Origin: Candidatus Hydrogenedentota bacterium | GTDB taxonomy: Bacteria; Hydrogenedentota; Hydrogenedentia; Hydrogenedentales; CAITNO01 | Direction: 5' to 3' | DNA length: 34,631 nt | Assembly (NCBI GenBank): GCA_012730105.1 | Contig: JAAYBJ010000049.1 | Location: 1 to 34,631 of the forward strand | Part shown: positions 31,125 to 34,631 of the stretch, in pieces | Layout: every line of letters starts with the position of its first letter | Position numbering within the stretch: the first letter of the stretch is position 1 | Translations under genes and position numbers: made by a program | Notes under the pieces: model-generated | Seen by the model: the letters and a program-made list of their open reading frames with translations, nothing else | Database searches by the model: none | Told to the model about the DNA's origin: nothing

Positions 31125-31207
31125 AGGTTAATCTCCTGGGCCGGTTGTGGAAACGGCCGCCGCAGTGGCGGCGACCGTCTTCTAAAAACAAGTCTGTATA
31201 AGCTATT

Positions 31208-31831
31208 TTAGTCAGCGGAGAGGGCCAATTCAATCTCTCGACAGAATCCCGGGAGATCTTCCGGGATGCGGCTGGTAATGATATTGCCGTCACGGACCAG
31301 GGGCGCATCTTCATAGAGCGCGCCTGCCGCGCGCAGTTCATCGGCGACCTTGCTGTAGGCGGTGACCTTTTTATCCTTCAGCACGCCCGCACTGATGAGC
31401 ACCTGTGGGCCGTGACAGACGGCTGCGGTGGGCTTGCCGGATTCAGCCACGGCTCTGACGAAGGCAAGAATATTTTCATGCTCCCGCAGGCAGGCCGGGG
31501 ATTTGCCGCCGGGAATGACCACGGCGTCAAATTCCTCCGGCGTTACTTCGTCCACGCCTTTTTCTATACGCACGCGGATGTCGCTGTTGTACGCTTTCGC
31601 GTAGCCGGGCGCAAGGCCTACCACGGTAACGGATGCGCCGCGATTCGTCAGGTAGCCGAGCGGCACCAGCGCTTCGGCGTCATGGACGCCCTCGCACACG
31701 AGAAGAGCCACCCGCTTCCCGGTCAGGTCGAACGGGGCGGTATCTTCTTGCGTTTCGGCTTGGGCGGCATACGGGGCCACGGCGGTCAGCGCGCCGAGGA
31801 AGACGGTTAAGAGTCGGTGATTCAGGCTCAT
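31208..31831 (-). CDS. Exported DJ-1/PfpI family protein
   Basis: The 207-residue product has a signal peptide (FLGALTAVAPYAAQA) before a complete DJ-1/PfpI domain: RVALLVCEGVHDAEALVP, FDAVVIPGGKSPACLR, and the nucleophile elbow AAVC139-H140-GP. Cys139 is the expected active residue, with a nearby Glu from the CEG/DAE region. Intracellular members are proteases, deglycases or chaperone-like proteins acting on aldehyde-modified targets; a secreted version is uncommon and no substrate is evident. ATG 31831 sits behind AAGGAA. It lies between the propeller protein and the DUF1080 protein, both exported, so it may act on oxidised or glycated products of sugar breakdown in the periplasm, which is inference only. 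Confidence 0.88.
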   Translation of the reverse strand: MSLNHRLLTVFLGALTAVAPYAAQAETQEDTAPFDLTGKRVALLVCEGVHDAEALVPLGYLTNRGASVTVVGLAPGYAKAYNSDIRVRIEKGVDEVTPEEFDAVVIPGGKSPACLREHENILAFVRAVAESGKPTAAVCHGPQVLISAGVLKDKKVTAYSKVADELRAAGALYEDAPLVRDGNIITSRIPEDLPGFCREIELALSAD

Positions 31832-31918
31832 GAAAAAGGTTCCTTATCGGTTGCGGTTTTCCCGGTTGTTGTATGTTGCGAAACTGGATCCATCCGCCTC
31901 CTAAAGAAACAGGCGATT

Positions 31919-33913
31919 TCAGGGGCTTACGGTGACCGCGCCTCCGTCCGGGATCCCCGGCGCGGCATACCAGCTCTCAAGGAAACGGGACAGCGGGCCG
32001 TTGTATTCCGCCCACAGGATATTCATCCATGTCAATTGATCCCCGGCGGCATAGTAGAGGCGTGTTTTCCCGTCATGTTCTATGAGGTCCGGATCCGAGA
32101 CATTGATGCCTTCCCCCAGCGCGGCGGGGGAGAGGACAGGGTTGGCGGCGCTGCGTTCCCACCCTTTCAAGTCTTTTGAGCGGGTGATATAGGTCTCAAA
32201 GAACCAGCGCGGTTCGCGCCGTTCCAGGTAAAGGACATAGTAAAAACCGTTGGCATGGGTGATAAAAGGGCAGGCCGTATACCGGTTTGTGCCGAAGGTC
32301 GCTTCCGGTACCTTGGTCCAGGTCTTCAGGTCCGGGGAAACGGCGAATTTGGTGGTGAACGCGGGATAGGCCGGGTCGTTGGACTCGTAGGCCATGGCGA
32401 AACCTTCCGGCCCCCGGCAGACGGAACTGTTGAAAAGATGTTCGTTTTCCTGGACGATGGCCACCGTGCTTTCCCACGCCTTCAGATCGCGGGAGGAGAA
32501 ACAAGTGACATCGTTCCAGTTGCCCTCTTCCCAGCGTGAGGCAAAGGCGTAAAAGGTGTCCTCATGCACGAAAGCGCTGGCAAGCCCGTAACCCTCCGCG
32601 AAGCGGGCGATCTCGGCGCCGGTCTCCGCGTCGCGAAGCAGCAGGTAGTAATCGGCCTGGGTGCCGCCCTGTCCCGGGCGTATGCATTCCATGCGACAGA
32701 GCCGTCCCTGCCAGTGCACATGGGACACCTCGCACAAGTCGCGGATGACCGTTTCCCGGCGTTCCAACACCGGTCCGGCGGCGGTCAGGGCGGGCGGCGC
32801 CATGGACGCAAAAAGGTCGGTGGGCCAGTGGGTCAGCCGGTAAAAACCTTCAGGCACCGGCTGGGTAAACTGGACGTAGGCTTTTACGTCCCCCGTCGTT
32901 GTGAAACCGAGGGCGTTAACGGAATCCGTGTCCACCTTGACACCGAATACTTTGTAACCCATCACCGTGGAATCTTCAAGGTCCACATGAAAATATTTTC
33001 CGTTTTGAACGCTTACAATGATGCCGTCGCTGGGCGTGCCCACTGGCTGGGAAAAGTTGAGCACCACCATGTTGCATCGTGTTGCCTTTGCACGCGTGTA
33101 CGTGTGAAAGCCGAAATTGCCGCCCTTCAAGGCGCACTGCGGGCTGGCCATGACGCAGTCCTCAAAGTAGACATCGGGCCGGTCGGGCATGGATTCATTT
33201 TCCACACGCACATAGGCCGCGGCCGTGTCGCCCCACCAGTCCAACGCCCACAGGCCGCACCTGCGGAACACGATGGGCTCGTCCGTGCGGGACAGGCAAC
33301 TGGCAACACCCGCCCCGAAGGCGCGCCCGATACTGACGCAATCCTCCACCACCACAGTAAAAGGTTCCACCCGGTTGGTGCAGTCCCAGAACAGGCCGGC
33401 ATCGGCGCCCGTCGCATACAAGCGGCGCAATTGCCAGCGGTCCCAGCAGATGGCGGAAAAGGTGGCATCCTTATGTTCTTCCGACCAGCCCTGTTGCGTG
33501 GCGCGGATGGTGCTCCACCAGTCGTAACTCTTGAATCCCTTGGTCGGATCGCCGGAATCGATGACCGCCCAGCCCGAGGCGCCGGAACCCAACCCCCCGT
33601 CCCAGTCGCCCACAAGCGTGTTATAAGCCCCGGCCGCGCCGGGATGGGCGGGCGCAAGATTGGCTTCCATGTACGTGTCCGGACGCACCACGATCGTGTG
33701 GCCGCCCTTGTCATCCGGTACGGCGTCCAGCGCCGCCTGCAGGGTGGTAAAGGCCGTACGCCAGCTCAGGCCGTCGGTGTTATCGCCCAGTTTGGAAACA
33801 TAAAACATTACGCCCTGTAATGCCTCCTCTTCGGCAGGAACAGGTTGTCCGAGGGCTGTCATGGTGACGCTGAGCACGAACAAAACGAGCGATAAGGTGC
33901 TACTGGTGCGCAT
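31919..33913 (-). CDS. Exported beta-helix / five-bladed beta-propeller protein (pectin-lyase-like + GH43/GH32-like)
   Basis: The 664-residue product has a signal peptide (LSLVLFVLSVTMTALGQ). Residues about 36-350 start with FYVSKLGDNTDGLSWRTAFTTLQAALDAV, the cap typical of pectin-lyase-like beta-helices with DUF1565-type entry, followed by coils with VYFEDCVMASPQ and VDLEDSTVMGYKV. Residues about 380-650 form repeats of the five-bladed propeller used by GH43/GH32/GH117-like enzymes: HEDTFYAFASRWEEGNWN, SSRDLKAWES, FAVSPDLKTWTKVPE, ACPFITHANGFYYVLYLERRE, RSKDLKGWERSAANP, VSDPDLIEHDGKTRLYYAAGD. The SD-D-LK-W pattern recurs in three blades. I cannot place the catalytic acids with certainty. GGAAGGA precedes ATG 33913. 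It is first in the minus-strand exported cluster. Confidence 0.82.
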   Translation of the reverse strand: MRTSSTLSLVLFVLSVTMTALGQPVPAEEEALQGVMFYVSKLGDNTDGLSWRTAFTTLQAALDAVPDDKGGHTIVVRPDTYMEANLAPAHPGAAGAYNTLVGDWDGGLGSGASGWAVIDSGDPTKGFKSYDWWSTIRATQQGWSEEHKDATFSAICWDRWQLRRLYATGADAGLFWDCTNRVEPFTVVVEDCVSIGRAFGAGVASCLSRTDEPIVFRRCGLWALDWWGDTAAAYVRVENESMPDRPDVYFEDCVMASPQCALKGGNFGFHTYTRAKATRCNMVVLNFSQPVGTPSDGIIVSVQNGKYFHVDLEDSTVMGYKVFGVKVDTDSVNALGFTTTGDVKAYVQFTQPVPEGFYRLTHWPTDLFASMAPPALTAAGPVLERRETVIRDLCEVSHVHWQGRLCRMECIRPGQGGTQADYYLLLRDAETGAEIARFAEGYGLASAFVHEDTFYAFASRWEEGNWNDVTCFSSRDLKAWESTVAIVQENEHLFNSSVCRGPEGFAMAYESNDPAYPAFTTKFAVSPDLKTWTKVPEATFGTNRYTACPFITHANGFYYVLYLERREPRWFFETYITRSKDLKGWERSAANPVLSPAALGEGINVSDPDLIEHDGKTRLYYAAGDQLTWMNILWAEYNGPLSRFLESWYAAPGIPDGGAVTVSP

Positions 33914-34413
33914 AAAAGGTGTCCTTCCGTATTTGTTTCAAAAGCAAACGCAAAGGGGAAATGGTCAATGCCACGCGGCAGATCCCGCCTTTGTGCTCCA
34001 GAGACAGGATTCATCCGAATGAGGTGAGGCTTTTCTGTAACCTGACCCTTGAGTGGATTACATTCATCATACTTGATATCTTGGGTGGCCGGCAACCCGT
34101 AAATCCACGCGGTTCGTATTGCGATACCAAAGTCACCTGAAACGACATCCAGGATGCTTTTCTGGGAACGCCACTCGCCTGAGTGGCCGCAAAAGAAGTG
34201 CTGATATCCATTAGGATTCAACCTTATCTGTAGGCAGGATTGTGATCATGCGGGAATTTCAGTGCATACTATTTTTTCAGCCTAAATGGTATGCTTGCGT
34301 TTCTGTGTTTCTGGGAAGGGGATATTTGGCGGGGTTGTTTGATAGGAAGGAACCGCTTGTGCAATGATTCTGAAAACAATCAACTATAGAGCCTCTTGCA
34401 AAACCCTGCGGCA

Positions 34414-34431
34414 CATACCGCCCATACCGCC
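34414..34431. repeat. Tandem duplication CATACCGCC x2
   Basis: Two exact copies of a 9-bp unit, at 34414-34422 and 34423-34431. Same period as the arrays at 3142, 6517 and 27014 but a different core sequence. Confidence 0.85.
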
Positions 34432-34444
34432 GACAAAATGCATG

Positions 34445-34504
34445 CTACCGCAGCGATGCGCAAAAATCAAGATGTTTTTGCTTTTTCACTCTTCATAGCG
34501 GTAG
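34445..34504. repeat. Nested inverted repeat near the right end
   Basis: CTACCGC (34445-34451) pairs with GCGGTAG (34498-34504). Inside, GCAAAAA (34460-34466) pairs with TTTTTGC (34475-34481) around 8 nt. The outer flanks show partly matching ATGCA/TGCAT. Confidence 0.7.
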
Positions 34505-34563
34505 TTTTTGCATAAAATATGGTGTCATACGTATACCACAACCTCCGGTTTAACGGCCGGAAC

Positions 34564-34594
34564 CTGAAAAGGCCCTCAATCAAGGCTTTTTCAG
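34564..34594. repeat. 11-bp inverted repeat, terminator-like
   Basis: CTGAAAAGGCC (34564-34574) and GGCTTTTTCAG (34584-34594) match at 10 of 11 positions with a 9-nt spacer. The T-run is within the stem. It could be a terminator for a gene outside the window, or part of a repeat. Confidence 0.6.
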
Positions 34595-34631
34595 CCTATC
34601 AGTCGGAAGACTTGTGCCGCCGTTAATGCAA

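Larger units (their letters stand above)
33914..34631. other. Gene-poor right end with inverted repeats
   Basis: No gene is supported here. Short frames at 33859-34221 (minus) and 33919-34140 (plus) are not protein-like. A string GAGCCTCTTGCAAAAC at 34390 resembles the terminal sequences of some IS elements, but no transposase is present. Inverted repeats lie at 34445-34504 and 34564-34594, and CATACCGCC is repeated in tandem at 34414-34431. Confidence 0.55.

Noticed and set aside
33859-34221. 120-codon minus-strand frame upstream of the propeller gene
   Set aside because: It overlaps the start of the propeller gene on the same strand in another frame, and its sequence has no recognisable protein features.

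Overview
This is a bacterial chromosomal window of moderately high GC. Most of its genes encode secreted or envelope proteins for carbohydrate use and surface display, and two short blocks are core metabolism. Several traits point to an uncultured lineage of the Planctomycetota/Lentisphaerota/Hydrogenedentota type, with Candidatus Hydrogenedentota my best guess: Glu-Gly stalk proteins, a hydrazine-synthase-alpha-like propeller joined to a SUMF1-type domain, a DUF1080 protein, a sulfatase, a GH92 enzyme, and PKD-array proteins with a hydrophobic plus Arg/Lys C-terminal tail. This is inferred from gene content; there is no rRNA or other taxonomic marker here, and I saw no tRNA, CRISPR array or intact transposase.

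Layout. 1-462 is the C-terminal part of an exported Glu-Gly/Ig-like protein cut by the window edge. A 700-bp gene-poor stretch with promoter-like sites leads to a lipoprotein with a DUF4097-like appearance (1166-1933), then an aldo/keto reductase (2137-3135). At 3252-6494 is a 1080-residue exported protein: propeller, two CxxCH haem sites, then a SUMF1-like domain reached through a linker that seems to be built from a palindromic element plus a GATNNC hexanucleotide repeat. 6704-9121 is a membrane-anchored Cys/Asn-ladder beta-helix protein. A small four-Cys protein, an FGGY sugar kinase and a sulfatase follow as a compact operon (9598-12712). Next comes a housekeeping operon of zinc-ribbon coiled-coil protein, accD and folC (13094-16015), whose genes overlap.

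From 16215 a divergent pair is seen: a minus-strand HYR/Glu-Gly/PASTA membrane protein with a clear sigma70-type promoter and a strong terminator, and a plus-strand fusion of an alpha/alpha-barrel-like glycosidase region with an alpha/beta hydrolase (17684-20209). 20497-26853 is a giant protein with two tandem glycine-rich modules, seven PKD domains and a C-terminal anchor. The remaining genes all lie on the minus strand: beta-helix/five-blade propeller protein, exported DJ-1/PfpI protein, DUF1080 hydrolase, then GH92 mannosidase. This looks like an exported glycan-processing cluster, interrupted by a 400-bp block of palindromes.

The working picture is of a glycan forager: exported hydrolases, an esterase and lyase-like folds act outside the cytoplasm, while the sugar kinase and the apparently cytoplasmic sulfatase act inside. 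The most unusual signals are not whole genes but repeats: 9-bp tandem repeats of TCCTTT/TCCTAY type just downstream of genes, GGGACTGTCCC-type palindromes both between and inside genes, a mobile-looking inverted repeat at 27.1 kb, and in-frame microsatellites that form protein stalks and linkers.
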